From assembly GCA_018334565.1 (NCBI GenBank), contig JAGXLU010000001.1, positions 125,248 through 162,988 of the forward strand: 37,741 nt of DNA, read 5' to 3'. This document shows, in pieces, positions 1 to 9,707 of this stretch; positions within the stretch are counted from its first letter, which is position 1; each line of letters begins with the position of its first letter. Below the pieces are notes generated by a model that was given only the letters and a program-made list of their open reading frames with translations, searched no databases and had not been told where the DNA came from. The stretch is from Halanaerobiales bacterium. GTDB lineage: Bacteria > Bacillota > Halanaerobiia > Halanaerobiales > M55B127. A program made the translations under genes and the position numbers.

Positions 1-2701
1 ATCTATCACATTTTTCGCCTTTTGCTTCTCCAACAAATACTTTGATTTCAGTATTTTCACCCTGATGGGTAACCTCTTCTAATTTATTTTTTAATTCAAT
101 TTGAGACACAATAAAAAAATCAGCCAGTCTTTTATATTCGTCCTCCAGTAATTTTCTTATTTGATCATCTTCACAACTAATTTCCACTTTAGCTTCCAGA
201 GAATTCCCTATAATTTTCTTATCTCTGGCCAGTTCCAAAGCCTTAGAGACATCTTTTCTTATATCTAATAGTTTTTCCCATCTATCCATAAATTCTTTAT
301 CTTCATATCTTTTATCAAATTCAGGCCAGTCACTTAAAAACACACTGTCCTTAAGTTCTGCTTTCTCTTTAGCCCGCTGCCATACTTCTTCAGATGTATG
401 AGCTAAGATAGGTGCGAGAATCTTAATCAGAGTAATTAATATATCAAAAAGAGTGCTTTGAGCTGATCTGCGGCTTAAAGAATTAGTTCCATCAGTATAT
501 AACCTGTCTTTAATTATATCCATATATAGAGAACTCATTTCAACAGTACAAAAGTTGTGTACAGCATGGTAAACTTTATGGTATTCATAATCTTTATAAG
601 CTGTATTTACTCTCTGTGATAATTCTTTTAACTTAATACTTATCCATTTGTCGATTTCTTTTCTATCTTCAAAAATAATAAAGTTTTCTTTTTTATTAAA
701 ATCCTTAGTGTTGCCCAAAATAAATCTAAATGTATTTCTTATTCTGCGGTAAACTTCTGAATTTTGTTTAAGTATTTTATCAGAAACCTTAACATCATCT
801 TTAAAGTTAGATGAAGCAACCCATAATCTTAATATATCAGCCCCATACTGTTTTATTATTTCCTGGGGATACATCACATTACCTTGCGATTTTGACATTT
901 TATTGCCTTTTTTATCTACAGTAAACCCATGGGTAACAACTTGTTGATAGGGAGCTGTTCCTTCTGTAGCTACTGCAGTTAAAAGTGATGAATTAAACCA
1001 ACCTCTATACTGATCAGTTCCCTCTAGATAAACCTGAGCAGGCCAGAAAAGATTATCTCTTTCTTCTAATACTGCCTTATGACTGGAACCTGAATCAAAC
1101 CAGACATCCATGATATCCTCTTCCTTGGAAATATTACTACTTTTACATTCGGGGCATTTATATCCCTCTGGAAGTAGCTCTTTGGCCTCTCTCTCATACC
1201 ATGCACTGGATCCTTCTTCAGCAAAAATTTCTTTAACTGCCGTTAGTGTCTTGTCATTTATAATTGATATCCCACAGTCATCACAATAAAAAATAGGTAT
1301 GGGGACTCCCCATTTCTTTTGTCTTGATATACACCAATCTGTCCTTTCAGACACCATATTACCCATTCTTTTTTCTCCCCAGGCAGGAAACCATTTAACA
1401 TTATGAATAGCCTTAAGGGTATCTTCTTTTATAGCTTCAATAGAAGCAAACCACTGATCTGTAGCCCTAAAAACCAAGGGTCCTTTACATCTCCAACAGT
1501 GAGGGTATTGATGATCGATGAAGTCTAAATTTAACAACATATTTTTTTCTTTTAATTTATCAGTAACCTTTATATTCGCCTTATCATAGTGAAGGCCAGC
1601 AAAATCTTCTGCTTCTTCGGTAAAATAACCCTTACTATCCATTGGTGCATATACCTCAAGGCCGTATTTTTGACCAACTATAAAATCATCATGACCATGG
1701 CCGGGAGCAGTATGAACACAACCAGTACCTTCTTCCAGTGTAACATGTTCCCCTAATATTATGAGTGACTTTCTCGGCATTATAGGGTGATTAGTATTTG
1801 TATTTTCTAATTCTCGACCTTTAAAGGTTTGGCCAACAACTTTATATTCTTCAATACCAACCTTATCCATTACCTGATCAACTAATTTTTCTGCCATTAT
1901 TAGTTTTTCATCCTCAACCTCAACAATAACATAATCGAAATCAGGGTGTAGTGTAATAGCTAAATTTGAAGGTATTGTCCAGGGTGTTGTTGTCCAGATC
2001 ACCATATAACTATCTTTAGGAAGTAACTCTATTCCCCCAATTTCAACCTTTTCAGCAAAAGGAAATTTTACAAATATTGAAGGGGCTCGATCAGTGTGAT
2101 ATTCCACTTCAGCTTCTGCCAGGGCTGTTTCACAACTAGGACACCAGTGAACCGGTTTTTTCCCTTTATAAAAAAGACCTTTTTGGGCCATTTCTCCAAA
2201 AACTTCGATTTGCTTAACTTCATATCTAGGATTTAAAGTTAAATAAGGGTTGTCCCATTCCCCCCATACTCCTAATCTTTTAAATTGCTCTCTTTGACGG
2301 TCGATATATTTTAAGGCATATTTTCGACACTCTTCTCTAAGTTCAGACACAGATAGATCTTTCGCCTTATCACCCATCTCTTTCGTTACCTTGTGTTCGA
2401 TTGGTAAACCATGTGTATCCCAGCCAGGAACATAAGGAGAATAGTAACCTCTTAAAGTACTGTATCTTGTAATAATATCTTTCAATACCTTATTCATAGC
2501 AGTTCCAATATGTATATCTCCATTCGCATATGGTGGTCCATCATGTAAAACAAAAGGCTTTTTATCCTTCCTGTTTTCTATAGCCCTTTTATATACATCC
2601 TTATCTGCCCATAATTTTTGAAATTTTAACTCTCTTTCACTCAAATTTGCCCTCATAGGAAAATCAGTATCCGGTAAATTAATAGTCTCTTTATAACTCA
2701 T
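1..2701 (-). CDS. ileS: Isoleucyl-tRNA synthetase, 3' end cut by window edge
   Basis: Class I synthetase that charges tRNA-Ile with isoleucine in the cytoplasm. About 900 codons are readable from the ATG at 2701, which follows AGGAGG at 2712-2717. The nucleotide-binding signature is HIGT (residues 64-67) within [11 protein letters not shown], the last His of the textbook HIGH being Thr. KMSKS is at residues 601-605. Two Cys pairs (FYCDDC and KCPEC) lie before the KMSKS region. The frame is still open at base 1, just as GEKCDR begins, which matches the start of the C-terminal zinc finger of bacterial IleRS, so only a few tens of residues are missing. Expression should be controlled by the T-box leader directly upstream. 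Identification is secure; the end is not visible. Confidence 0.97.
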   Translation of the reverse strand, partial: MSYKETINLPDTDFPMRANLSERELKFQKLWADKDVYKRAIENRKDKKPFVLHDGPPYANGDIHIGTAMNKVLKDIITRYSTLRGYYSPYVPGWDTHGLPIEHKVTKEMGDKAKDLSVSELREECRKYALKYIDRQREQFKRLGVWGEWDNPYLTLNPRYEVKQIEVFGEMAQKGLFYKGKKPVHWCPSCETALAEAEVEYHTDRAPSIFVKFPFAEKVEIGGIELLPKDSYMVIWTTTPWTIPSNLAITLHPDFDYVIVEVEDEKLIMAEKLVDQVMDKVGIEEYKVVGQTFKGRELENTNTNHPIMPRKSLIILGEHVTLEEGTGCVHTAPGHGHDDFIVGQKYGLEVYAPMDSKGYFTEEAEDFAGLHYDKANIKVTDKLKEKNMLLNLDFIDHQYPHCWRCKGPLVFRATDQWFASIEAIKEDTLKAIHNVKWFPAWGEKRMGNMVSERTDWCISRQKKWGVPIPIFYCDDCGISIINDKTLTAVKEIFAEEGSSAWYEREAKELLPEGYKCPECKSSNISKEEDIMDVWFDSGSSHKAVLEERDNLFWPAQVYLEGTDQYRGWFNSSLLTAVATEGTAPYQQVVTHGFTVDKKGNKMSKSQGNVMYPQEIIKQYGADILRLWVASSNFKDDVKVSDKILKQNSEVYRRIRNTFRFILGNTKDFNKKENFIIFEDRKEIDKWISIKLKELSQRVNTAYKDYEYHKVYHAVHNFCTVEMSSLYMDIIKDRLYTDGTNSLSRRSAQSTLFDILITLIKILAPILAHTSEEVWQRAKEKAELKDSVFLSDWPEFDKRYEDKEFMDRWEKLLDIRKDVSKALELARDKKIIGNSLEAKVEISCEDDQIRKLLEDEYKRLADFFIVSQIELKNKLEEVTHQGENTEIKVFVGEAKGEKCDR

Positions 2702-2734
2702 ATTTTTAATAAACCTCCTAAACTTATTTACAAT

Positions 2735-2774
2735 AAAAAAGGGCCGTTCCACCCTTGTAAGGGGCGAAAAGACC
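2735..2774 (-). terminator. T-box intrinsic terminator
   Basis: On the minus strand GGTC-T-TTTCGCCC pairs with GGGTGGAA-C-GGCC around a seven-base loop and is followed by a run of six T. The 5' arm uses the GGTC that ends the T-box element, so terminator and antiterminator are mutually exclusive, as expected for a transcriptional T-box. Confidence 0.85.
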
Positions 2775-2963
2775 GCGGTACCACCCTAATTTTTTCTTAG
2801 TGTGTTTTAACGCAGTGACTACGAATTGGCTTACTTAATTCAGCCAACCAGCTCAGGAATGATCTTCATTACCCTTATTTAATACCGGCTCCCACCATCC
2901 CGGCTAGCTAAGTTAATATAATAGTAATTACTGGTTCCTTCTCAGCTTTTTTTCCATTTTATT
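2735..2963 (-). promoter_or_regulatory. T-box riboswitch leader of ileS, Ile (ATC) specifier
   Basis: The leader between the promoter and ileS carries the conserved T-box element GGTGGTACCGCGG at 2773-2785, read on the minus strand. A Stem I apical region lies near 2885-2896 (GGTGGGAGCCGG). The specifier region reads GAAGATCATTCCTGAG, with ATC at 2861-2863, the isoleucine codon. A terminator follows at 2735-2774. In this family uncharged tRNA pairs with the specifier and the T-box bulge, stabilising the antiterminator so that ileS is transcribed when isoleucyl-tRNA is scarce. The 5' limit is inferred from the promoter. Confidence 0.95.
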
Positions 2964-2969
2964 TTTTTT

Positions 2970-2998
2970 ATTATAAATTATTTAATAAACATAGTCAA
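2970..2998 (-). promoter_or_regulatory. Sigma-A promoter of ileS
   Basis: Minus-strand TTGACT (2993-2998) and TATAAT (2970-2975) are separated by exactly 17 bases, a near-consensus vegetative promoter. It lies just beyond the divIVA stop codon with no terminator between, so ileS may also receive read-through from divIVA. Confidence 0.88.
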
Positions 2999-3005
2999 GT
3001 TATTG

Positions 3006-3497
3006 CTAGTTTTGATATTCTTCTATTTCTTCCTCGTATTTTTCTAAGTCAATTTCCTCATCATCTTCTAATACTTCCAATTGGCTTTCAAGTAAATTAC
3101 GCATTCTAATCTTAAAAAATGTCTTTGTTTTCTTTAGTTTTTCTAATTTCTTATACTCTTCTGATAGATCATCTTTAACTTCATCCTTCATCTTCTTAGC
3201 TTTCATTTCAGCCTTTTCTATAATTATCTCTGCTTCCTCACGCGCTTGCTTGGTTTGTTTATTAGCAATTTCTTCAATACTCCTCAGGGTATTTTTTAAA
3301 TTTTCTTCAATATTTTCATAACTCTTAAGTTTTTCTTTTAACTTTTCATTTGTATCTTTTATTTGTTTCATTTCCTGCATCATTCTTTCATATTCTACCC
3401 CAAGATCGTCCAAAAATTCTTCCACCTGACTTTTATTATAGCCTAAAGCAGAAACAGTGAACTCTTTATTATAGATATCCAGTGGATTTATTTTCAT
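3006..3497 (-). CDS. divIVA: DivIVA-domain cell division/polarity protein
   Basis: DivIVA proteins bind negatively curved membrane at division septa and poles and recruit other factors. The 163-residue product starts with the family N-terminal domain (INPLDIYNKEF, GYNKSQVEEFLDDL, residues 3-32), which holds the lipid-binding segment. A long charged coiled coil follows (about 33-130) and an acidic tail rich in Glu and Asp. Length is typical. The ATG has AAAGGAGG upstream. The position between ylmH and ileS is the conserved Bacillota arrangement. Septum placement, pole organisation or chromosome segregation are all possible roles; the sequence alone does not choose between them. Confidence 0.93.
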   Translation of the reverse strand: MKINPLDIYNKEFTVSALGYNKSQVEEFLDDLGVEYERMMQEMKQIKDTNEKLKEKLKSYENIEENLKNTLRSIEEIANKQTKQAREEAEIIIEKAEMKAKKMKDEVKDDLSEEYKKLEKLKKTKTFFKIRMRNLLESQLEVLEDDEEIDLEKYEEEIEEYQN

Positions 3498-3543
3498 TAA
3501 TTTTCCTCCTTTAAAATTATTTTTTATATGAAAAATTATTATC

Positions 3544-4332
3544 TTATGTGTACCTTTTCAATAATAATTTTATTCTTCCTTTATGTGATAAGCCTCTTTT
3601 CTCAGCGATCAACACCCTACCCCTGTTTTTAATTGAAATTAAATCATCAATCTCCACTTGTTTGGCAGGATCTTCGCTAACCTTGTAATTTAATTTGACT
3701 CTACCGTTTTTTATATCACGAGATACTTTACTCCGACTATCACCAAACCCAGAACTGGCTACTGCATCCAAACGCATAGATGCAACTGTAGTCGGAATTT
3801 CTTTGGTATGCTGGGTAGGAATCACTAGATCATCTTGCTTAATTTCAGTAAGTTCAACTGGTACTTGATTAACCCTATTAAGGTTAAACTTTAAAAATTT
3901 CAAAATCTCTTTTGCAATTATTATCTGGGAATAATCTTCGTGAATTAGTATATCCCCTAACATTTCTCTTTTAATACCTAGGGCCATGATTGCTCCTAAA
4001 AAATCCCTGTGCTCTATATTCCTGAAATTAAAATTACCACTAACTTTTAAATAAGTAATTGTGGAATCAACATGGTCTGGAAACAGATAGTCAGGAAAAA
4101 TCACAGCTCTTTTTCTTTCGGCTTTTTTATACCCGCCTTCTAAGATATGGTTTACACCATTAATTTGTTTAATTAAGCCCAAAACAATCTTCTGTTGATA
4201 TGGATTTAAAAAATTAGTCTGTTCGGTTGTTTTTCTATCTAATACTTTTTCCATCTTATCAAGTATAAAATCCCCTAATAATCTTTCATCTTCTCCATGA
4301 AGATGTGAAAGCAGTTTATCTTTATCTAACAT
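3544..4332 (-). CDS. ylmH: YlmH family S4-domain RNA-binding protein
   Basis: This 262-residue protein matches YlmH of the Gram-positive division-cluster flank. The N-terminal two thirds is the YlmH-specific region (PYQQKIVLG near residue 45, FPDYLFPD near 80, RDFLGAIMALG near 110). The C-terminal part, from about residue 185, is an S4 RNA-binding domain (MRLDAVASSGFGDSRSKVS, then GRVKLN). YlmH homologues bind ribosomal complexes and are linked to rescue of stalled 50S-peptidyl-tRNA; that role is from family knowledge. It sits between yggT and divIVA, the usual order, with short gaps. It starts at ATG. Confidence 0.9.
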   Translation of the reverse strand: MLDKDKLLSHLHGEDERLLGDFILDKMEKVLDRKTTEQTNFLNPYQQKIVLGLIKQINGVNHILEGGYKKAERKRAVIFPDYLFPDHVDSTITYLKVSGNFNFRNIEHRDFLGAIMALGIKREMLGDILIHEDYSQIIIAKEILKFLKFNLNRVNQVPVELTEIKQDDLVIPTQHTKEIPTTVASMRLDAVASSGFGDSRSKVSRDIKNGRVKLNYKVSEDPAKQVEIDDLISIKNRGRVLIAEKRGLSHKGRIKLLLKRYT

Positions 4333-4351
4333 TTACAATTTCACCTCTAGA

Positions 4352-4639
4352 TTAGATTCCATATATCATGCTTCTTAATAGGCTAATCACAAAATTTCTA
4401 ATTATTGAAAGGGCAAATATAGCAACTAATGGGGAAAAATCAATACCAATACTTGCAGTTGGAATCAATCTTCTAATCGGTTCTAAGATAGGCTCAGTAA
4501 TGTTGTATACAATTCTTAAAAATTTTTTCCATTGCTGGTTGTTGTAATCAGGTTTTATCCAAGAAACAATTACTCTAATAATTATCAGCCAGTTTATTAT
4601 TGTAAAAAGAGTACTTACTAACCAAATCAACATACTCAT
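4352..4639 (-). CDS. yggT: YggT/YlmG family integral membrane protein
   Basis: A 95-residue membrane protein with two hydrophobic segments (about residues 3-26 and 66-90) separated by a conserved loop containing W-I-K-P-D-Y-N-N and NITEPILEPIRRLIP, the YggT signature. Family members sit beside yggS and ylmH and affect membrane-associated processes such as division; the molecular activity is not known. It lies 32 bases after yggS and 19 bases before ylmH, so it is probably co-transcribed. In Bacillus the gene immediately upstream would be sepF; here it is yggS. Confidence 0.9.
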   Translation of the reverse strand: MSMLIWLVSTLFTIINWLIIIRVIVSWIKPDYNNQQWKKFLRIVYNITEPILEPIRRLIPTASIGIDFSPLVAIFALSIIRNFVISLLRSMIYGI

Positions 4640-4671
4640 TATATAACAACTCCTTTGACTTTTATTACCTA

Positions 4672-5370
4672 TTAATAATAATGTCTCTGTCCAAAAATAG
4701 CAGTACCAACTCTGATAATAGTTGCGCCTTCTTCTACTGCGATGTGATAATCATTGGACATTCCCATCGATAACTCTTTTAACTTATATCCTTTTTTATT
4801 TAGCCTTTTAAATAATAGTTTTAATTCTTTATAATAATGTCTAGATTGATTCGGATCATCATTGTATGGTGTTATTGTCATCAGACCTTTTATCTCAATA
4901 TTATTAAAATCAGAAATCTCATTTATGGCTTCTTCTATATCGCTTTTTTTAAAACCAAATTTATTAGGGTCATCAGCTATATTGATCTGTAATAAAATAT
5001 TGATATTCTTTTTATAGCTTTGGGCTTCCTTAGCTAATTCTTTAGCAATCTCAATACTATCTATAGATTCTACCATAGTTAACTGATCAATCTTCAATAA
5101 ATATTTTACCTTATTTTTTTGTAGATGTCCAATAAAGTGCCACTCTATATTCTGGTCATAAAAAATTTCATTTTTATCTAATAACTCCTGAACTCTATTT
5201 TCACCAAATATCCTGTGATCAGATTTCAATGCTTTTATTATTTTTTTAGGAGGATGATTTTTTGCAACTGCAACTAGTTTAATATGATCTGGATCTCTAT
5301 TTGCTTTTTTGGCGTGTCTTTCTATATTTTTATAAACTTTGTCTAAATTAGTTTTAATGGAATTGTCCAT
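4672..5370 (-). CDS. yggS: YggS family pyridoxal phosphate homeostasis protein
   Basis: YggS/PLPBP proteins bind pyridoxal 5'-phosphate without known catalysis and buffer the cofactor and amino-acid pools. The product shows the expected order: AVAKNHPPKKI with the PLP-binding Lys near residue 37, FGENRVQEL, WHFIGHLQKNK, INIADDPNKFGF, and GLMTI followed by LSMGMSNDYHIAVEEG and VGTAIFG at the end. The frame could open seven codons earlier and overlap the previous gene, but the ATG at 5370, one base after that gene's stop and 12 bases after GGAAGGG, gives a normal 232-residue protein and is preferred. It is tightly coupled to the HlyD-like gene upstream. Confidence 0.92.
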   Translation of the reverse strand: MDNSIKTNLDKVYKNIERHAKKANRDPDHIKLVAVAKNHPPKKIIKALKSDHRIFGENRVQELLDKNEIFYDQNIEWHFIGHLQKNKVKYLLKIDQLTMVESIDSIEIAKELAKEAQSYKKNINILLQINIADDPNKFGFKKSDIEEAINEISDFNNIEIKGLMTITPYNDDPNQSRHYYKELKLLFKRLNKKGYKLKELSMGMSNDYHIAVEEGATIIRVGTAIFGQRHYY

Positions 5371-5371
5371 A

Positions 5372-6307
5372 TTACTTCTCATCCCTTCCATAATTAACAG
5401 CTTGAGGGTTTCTTAAAACTCGGTCTCCTATTTCTAAATTTTCAATAATAACCCAGTCCTCAGTCTCTTCTACTATTTTTATTTCTCTTGTTTTTATTTT
5501 GTGATCAAAGGTATAAATCAAAACCTGATCACCACTTGTTGTCTTAAAAACAGCCGACCTTGGTACAGCCAAACCCCTGTATATGTTTTTTATTAACTCT
5601 ATATTAACCCATCTTGTATTATTCCACATCTTTACATATCTATCTAATTTCAAAAGTAAAAAATATTGATTATTATGTATATATATTTTTTTAATACTTG
5701 CTTGTATAATATCACTATATTCATTATCGCTTTGAGTGTCAACAAAAACTACTTCATTTTTATTAAATTTTTGGGCTCTTTCCTTCTCTACTTTTATTAA
5801 TAAATACTGCTGAAAATTATTAATGTTTTTATATATTTTTTCACCTTTATCAACCATATTGCCACTTACATATTGTTTATATTCACGATTTAATTGACCA
5901 TAATTATCCAGCAGTTCAGGTGTAATCTTCCCATATCTAACATCCTTTTCTAAACCATCCAGAGCAAAACTGATAATACCAGCTTCTTGAGCATATATAT
6001 TAAATATTTCGGCTTCATTCTCAATAAAAGCAATATTTTCTCCATAGGAAGCCCTCTCACCTTCCGAGATAATAATATTTAACTCACCACTTATTTCGGC
6101 ATTATAAGCTTTTTCATCTCTAACTAAAAGCGCTTTGGCCTCAAATCCATCTATAACTTCTTTATATTCTATTTGAGTTATTTTAAGTTCATCCTCACTT
6201 AAAATAAAAAATAATACTATAACGGTAACAATAACTATAATGAAAATAAAATATTTAATGCTTATAAATTGATTTTTTTGTTTATCCCCGCTCTCCTGTT
6301 TTGTCAT
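5372..6307 (-). CDS. HlyD-like membrane-fusion/adaptor protein
   Basis: This 311-residue protein resembles the HlyD-type adaptor proteins found beside yggS in some Clostridia. It has a short Lys- and Gln-rich cytoplasmic end, one membrane segment (about residues 16-38), then a large outside portion. Lipoyl/barrel-like beta strands surround residues 60-115 (ARALLVRDE-like start, GELNIIISEGERASYGENIAFI). A short helical stretch and a second beta-rich segment with GLAVPRSAVFK and GDRVLRNPQAVN near the C-terminus follow, the typical distal half of HlyD proteins. No transporter gene is adjacent. A TTG four codons upstream is possible, but ATG 6307 follows GGGTGAT correctly. Placement between pgeF and yggS suggests an envelope or division role, which is inference. 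Family call moderate, function unknown. Confidence 0.75.
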   Translation of the reverse strand: MTKQESGDKQKNQFISIKYFIFIIVIVTVIVLFFILSEDELKITQIEYKEVIDGFEAKALLVRDEKAYNAEISGELNIIISEGERASYGENIAFIENEAEIFNIYAQEAGIISFALDGLEKDVRYGKITPELLDNYGQLNREYKQYVSGNMVDKGEKIYKNINNFQQYLLIKVEKERAQKFNKNEVVFVDTQSDNEYSDIIQASIKKIYIHNNQYFLLLKLDRYVKMWNNTRWVNIELIKNIYRGLAVPRSAVFKTTSGDQVLIYTFDHKIKTREIKIVEETEDWVIIENLEIGDRVLRNPQAVNYGRDEK

Positions 6308-6311
6308 AATA

Positions 6312-7121
6312 TCACCCAATTTGTCTATTACTCAATATAAATGCAGCCATTCTGCCTGTTTTTTTATTATCTCTACGATAAGAGAAGAATAATTTTTTTC
6401 TCTGATAAGTACATAATCTAAATATGTTAATATTATATTTTTCTATACCAACATTTTCAGCAATTAATCTATTAGTCTCTTTTAAATCTAAAAAATATTT
6501 ATTTCCTGCTTTTTTTAAGTAAGGTATTGAAAAATTAAAATTATAGTCAAATTTTTTTATTAAATTCTGTTTTACTTCATAATTTTCAACAGAAATTGCT
6601 GGTCCGAAATAAATAATAATATTTTTGGGCCTACTTTCTAATTTATTACAAAAAATATTGATTGCTTTTTTTAAAATTTTATAATAAGTTCCTTGCCAAC
6701 CGGCATGAAGTAGAGCAAAATATCCAGTATCTCGATCAAATATAAAAACTGGTAAACAATCCGCAAAATGACCACCTAATATAAGATTATTACTCTTTGC
6801 TATGAGACCATCTACACCCTTTATGGCTTGGGTTCCATCGAGACATCTTTCATACTTTTTTGTGTTTTCAAGTAATTCAATCTGGTTTGAATGAATTTGC
6901 TCTCCATATACAATATCAGTGGGATTGTAATTTAATGTCTTATATAATTTATTTTTATTATTTAATATAATCTCTTTATTGTCTTGAGTATGAAAACCTA
7001 AATTAAGGCTTCTATAAGGTGATTTAGAGTATCCACCTATTCTAGTTGTAAAGATCATTTTGAAACCATACTGTTCGTTTTCAAAAAAAATAATTTGGTT
7101 TTTTTTCCTTATTTTAAACAT
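6312..7121 (-). CDS. pgeF: PgeF/YfiH family laccase-domain purine nucleoside phosphorylase
   Basis: The DUF152 family, once called polyphenol oxidase, has zinc-dependent purine nucleoside phosphorylase and adenosine deaminase activity and has also been implicated in peptidoglycan editing. The metal ligands are visible: His in GEQIHSN (near residue 78), Cys in HFADCLPVF (near 120), and His in LLHAGWQGT (near 138). The C-terminal family block RLCTYQRKKLFFSYRRD and TGRMAAFI is present. The 269-residue length is normal. ATG follows AAGGAG. This is the ylmD position at the head of the ylm block. The ftsZ terminator lies upstream; I see no consensus promoter in the 100 bases before the gene, so partial read-through from ftsZ is possible. 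Confidence 0.92.
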   Translation of the reverse strand: MFKIRKKNQIIFFENEQYGFKMIFTTRIGGYSKSPYRSLNLGFHTQDNKEIILNNKNKLYKTLNYNPTDIVYGEQIHSNQIELLENTKKYERCLDGTQAIKGVDGLIAKSNNLILGGHFADCLPVFIFDRDTGYFALLHAGWQGTYYKILKKAINIFCNKLESRPKNIIIYFGPAISVENYEVKQNLIKKFDYNFNFSIPYLKKAGNKYFLDLKETNRLIAENVGIEKYNINIFRLCTYQRKKLFFSYRRDNKKTGRMAAFILSNRQIG

Positions 7122-7227
7122 CTGATCTCCTTTAATAACATAAACGAAATAAAAAGAAAACTACCCCAATTAACCTGCATCTAAATCAGAGTTCAGATCT
7201 AGACGAAATTTTCTTGAGGCATTTCAG

Positions 7228-7255
7228 AAAAATCTCGATGCCAAAACATCGAGAT
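7228..7255 (-). terminator. Terminator after ftsZ
   Basis: A perfect 9-bp stem (ATCTCGATG, loop TTTTGG, CATCGAGAT at 7232-7255) is followed on the minus strand by a T run. It lies 30 bases after the ftsZ stop and separates the division cluster from pgeF. Confidence 0.85.
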
Positions 7256-7285
7256 CTTAATAATCATGGATGATATTTAAATAAA

Positions 7286-8353
7286 CTATTTTCTTAAGAA
7301 AGCTGGGATATCTAATTCATCACCTTCAAATTTTTGCATATCAAAATCTTTTTCCAGATCTTTTTTCTTTTGTTTTTGTTTAGCCTTTTTCTGAACTGCA
7401 TCCCTATCAAAACCAGTAGCAATAACAGTTACTTTAACCTCATCTTTATAATCCTCATCTATTACTGCTCCCAGAATTATATTGGCTTCTGGATCAGACA
7501 CTTCTTGTATAACCCGAGCTGCTTCATTTGCCTCATGAATACCTAGATCACTTCCACCTGTAATATTAATTAAAACACCTTTTGCTCCCTCGATAGAGGC
7601 TTCTAATAGAGGTGATTCAATAGCTTTTTTAGCAGCATTTTGAGCTCTGCCTTCTTCGCTGGCCATTCCTATTCCCATCAAAGCTGTACCAGCTTCTTTC
7701 ATAATCGTCTTTACATCAGCAAAGTCTAAATTTATAATCCCGGTAATGGTAATTAAATCTGAGATACCCTGTACTCCTTGACGCAAGACATTATCAGCAA
7801 TTTTAAATGCGTCAACCAAACTTGTATTGGGTTCAGCAACATCCAATAATCTATCATTAGGTATCACTATTAAGGTATCAACACTTTCTTTAAGATCTTG
7901 AATACCCTCAATAGCATTGTCCATTCTTTTCTTACCTTCTACCGTAAAAGGTTTTGTCACAACTCCAACTGTGAGTGCTCCTACTTCTTTAGCTGCTTGA
8001 GCAATAATTGGGGAGGCACCTGTTCCTGTTCCACCACCCATACCAGCAGTTATAAAAACCATATCTGCTCCTTTGACTGCTTCTCTGATTTCTTCTATAT
8101 TTTCCTTGGCAGCTTCTTTTCCGATTTCAGGATGAGCACCTGCTCCTAATCCCTGAGTAATGCTCTGCCCTATGCGAATAGTCATAGAGGCATTGGAAGA
8201 CATTAAAGCTTGTGCATCTGTGTTGATTGCAGTAAAGTCAACACCTTCTAATCCTTCTTCAATCATTCTATTTAAAGCGTTGTTACCTCCTCCACCTACT
8301 CCTACAACTTTTATATTGGCATACTGTTCTATTTCAGTTCCTAAATCAAACAA
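7286..8353 (-). CDS. ftsZ: Cell division protein FtsZ, TTG start
   Basis: Tubulin-like GTPase that forms the division ring. The N-terminal [11 protein letters not shown] (residues 20-30), the GTP-binding tubulin signature GGGTGTG (106-112) and the catalytic T7-loop NLDFAD (207-212) are all present. The 355-residue protein has a short linker and ends with the conserved tail LDIPAFLRK, the site for FtsA and other partners. The start is TTG: AGGAGG lies seven bases before it, and the product then begins [16 protein letters not shown] like other FtsZ proteins, while no upstream ATG fits. It follows ftsA by 15 bases and should be transcribed from the promoter before ftsA. Confidence 0.98.
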   Translation of the reverse strand: MFDLGTEIEQYANIKVVGVGGGGNNALNRMIEEGLEGVDFTAINTDAQALMSSNASMTIRIGQSITQGLGAGAHPEIGKEAAKENIEEIREAVKGADMVFITAGMGGGTGTGASPIIAQAAKEVGALTVGVVTKPFTVEGKKRMDNAIEGIQDLKESVDTLIVIPNDRLLDVAEPNTSLVDAFKIADNVLRQGVQGISDLITITGIINLDFADVKTIMKEAGTALMGIGMASEEGRAQNAAKKAIESPLLEASIEGAKGVLINITGGSDLGIHEANEAARVIQEVSDPEANIILGAVIDEDYKDEVKVTVIATGFDRDAVQKKAKQKQKKKDLEKDFDMQKFEGDELDIPAFLRK

Positions 8354-8368
8354 GTTTATACCTCCTTT

Positions 8369-9655
8369 TTAAAAAAATTCTTTGAACCAACTTTTGATTT
8401 TATCAATAAAAGATTCTGTAATCTGTTTTTCTTTTTTTTCTTTAGTATTAGTTTTTAATTCTGCAGTACCGTTCTCTATACCATATTCAACTAATCCAAT
8501 CACAGTTGAAAATATAGCTTTGGGGATCTTGCCATCTTTATTTTTATAGAGAGGATCATCAATAACATCTGACAAACCATAAACATAATCTGGTTTGCCC
8601 AGCCTAACAGGTAAATCAAAAACCTCTTCGGCAAGTAATGCAGATCCATCAAGCAAAGAAGCTCCTCCAGTCAAGACAACTCCCGCTGGTGTAAGATCCT
8701 TAGGTCCAGCTGAATAAATTTGTCTATTAATCATCTCATACATTTCCATTGTCCTTGGTTCAATAACATTTGTTAGAAGGTTGCGAGGAATTTCTTTCTT
8801 ATCTTCTCCGCTGGCAGAAAGAACTTCAATGTAATAATCCTGGTCTTCTTTATTCTCGCCGGGTAAGGCCGTTCCATGATTAATTTTAATTTTCTCAGCC
8901 TCAGAAATAGGAGTTCTTAATCCTATTGCTATATCATGGGTAACATGGTTACCACCCACAGGTAATACATAAGTAGCTACTATACTACCCTCATGGAATA
9001 CTACTATATCAGTGGTACCCCCCCCTATATCAACTAGAATAACACCTAATTCTTTCTCGTCTTCAGTTAATACTGATTTACTGGATGCCAAAGGTTCTAA
9101 TACAATATCATCAACATCAAGTCCTGCTCTAATAACACTTTTTACCAGGTTTTGAATAGAAGTTGAAGATCCTTTGACAATATGTGTTTCTACCTCTAAA
9201 CGCAATCCCGACATACCTAAAGGGTCTTTGATTCCCTTATAACCATCAACAATAAATTCTCTTGGAATCACATGAATTATCTCTTCCTCAGCGGGTAATG
9301 AAATAATTTGGGCAGCTTCCATGACACGGCTTATATCATTTTCGGTAATTTCTTTTTCATTACCGGTAACTGCAACTACGCCATGATTATTAATAGAAGA
9401 TATATGTGAACCTGCAATACCAATAAAAGCAGAGTCTACTTCTAAACCTGCCATTATTTGAGCTTTATTTACAGACTCTCTTATTGCATTACTGGCTTTA
9501 TCTATATTTACAACTATTCCCTTATTTAGTCCCTTTGAGGGTGAAAATCCTATGCCTATAATCTCAAATTCATTATCTGAAGATACCTCAGCAATTATAG
9601 TACATATTTTGGTTGTTCCAATATCAAGACCTGTTATTATTCTGCGATCACTCAC
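8369..9655 (-). CDS. ftsA: Cell division protein FtsA, GTG start
   Basis: Actin-like ATPase that tethers FtsZ to the membrane and recruits late division proteins. The phosphate-1 loop GLDIGTTKI is at residues 9-17, the phosphate-2 segment reads VILVDIGGGTTDI and the adenosine motif is GVVLTGGASLLDG. The 428-residue protein ends in an amphipathic helix (SFIDKIKSWFKEFF), the expected membrane anchor. The GTG start at 9655 is preceded by GAGGAGG. The presence of FtsA matters because sepF, the alternative anchor, is missing from the ylm block here. It is paired with ftsZ and has its own promoter. Confidence 0.97.
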   Translation of the reverse strand: MSDRRIITGLDIGTTKICTIIAEVSSDNEFEIIGIGFSPSKGLNKGIVVNIDKASNAIRESVNKAQIMAGLEVDSAFIGIAGSHISSINNHGVVAVTGNEKEITENDISRVMEAAQIISLPAEEEIIHVIPREFIVDGYKGIKDPLGMSGLRLEVETHIVKGSSTSIQNLVKSVIRAGLDVDDIVLEPLASSKSVLTEDEKELGVILVDIGGGTTDIVVFHEGSIVATYVLPVGGNHVTHDIAIGLRTPISEAEKIKINHGTALPGENKEDQDYYIEVLSASGEDKKEIPRNLLTNVIEPRTMEMYEMINRQIYSAGPKDLTPAGVVLTGGASLLDGSALLAEEVFDLPVRLGKPDYVYGLSDVIDDPLYKNKDGKIPKAIFSTVIGLVEYGIENGTAELKTNTKEKKEKQITESFIDKIKSWFKEFF

Positions 9656-9707
9656 AAATATTTTGCCTCCTCTCTCAAAAAAAAATAATTATATTATGAT
9701 TGTAATT

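Noticed and set aside
2489-2530. HIGT instead of HIGH in IleRS as a possible defect
   Set aside because: The last position of this signature varies in synthetases, the surrounding motif is intact, and KMSKS and the zinc motif are normal.
4640-4671. A hidden sepF between yggS and yggT
   Set aside because: Only 32 bases separate the two genes, and no other unassigned frame in the block resembles SepF.
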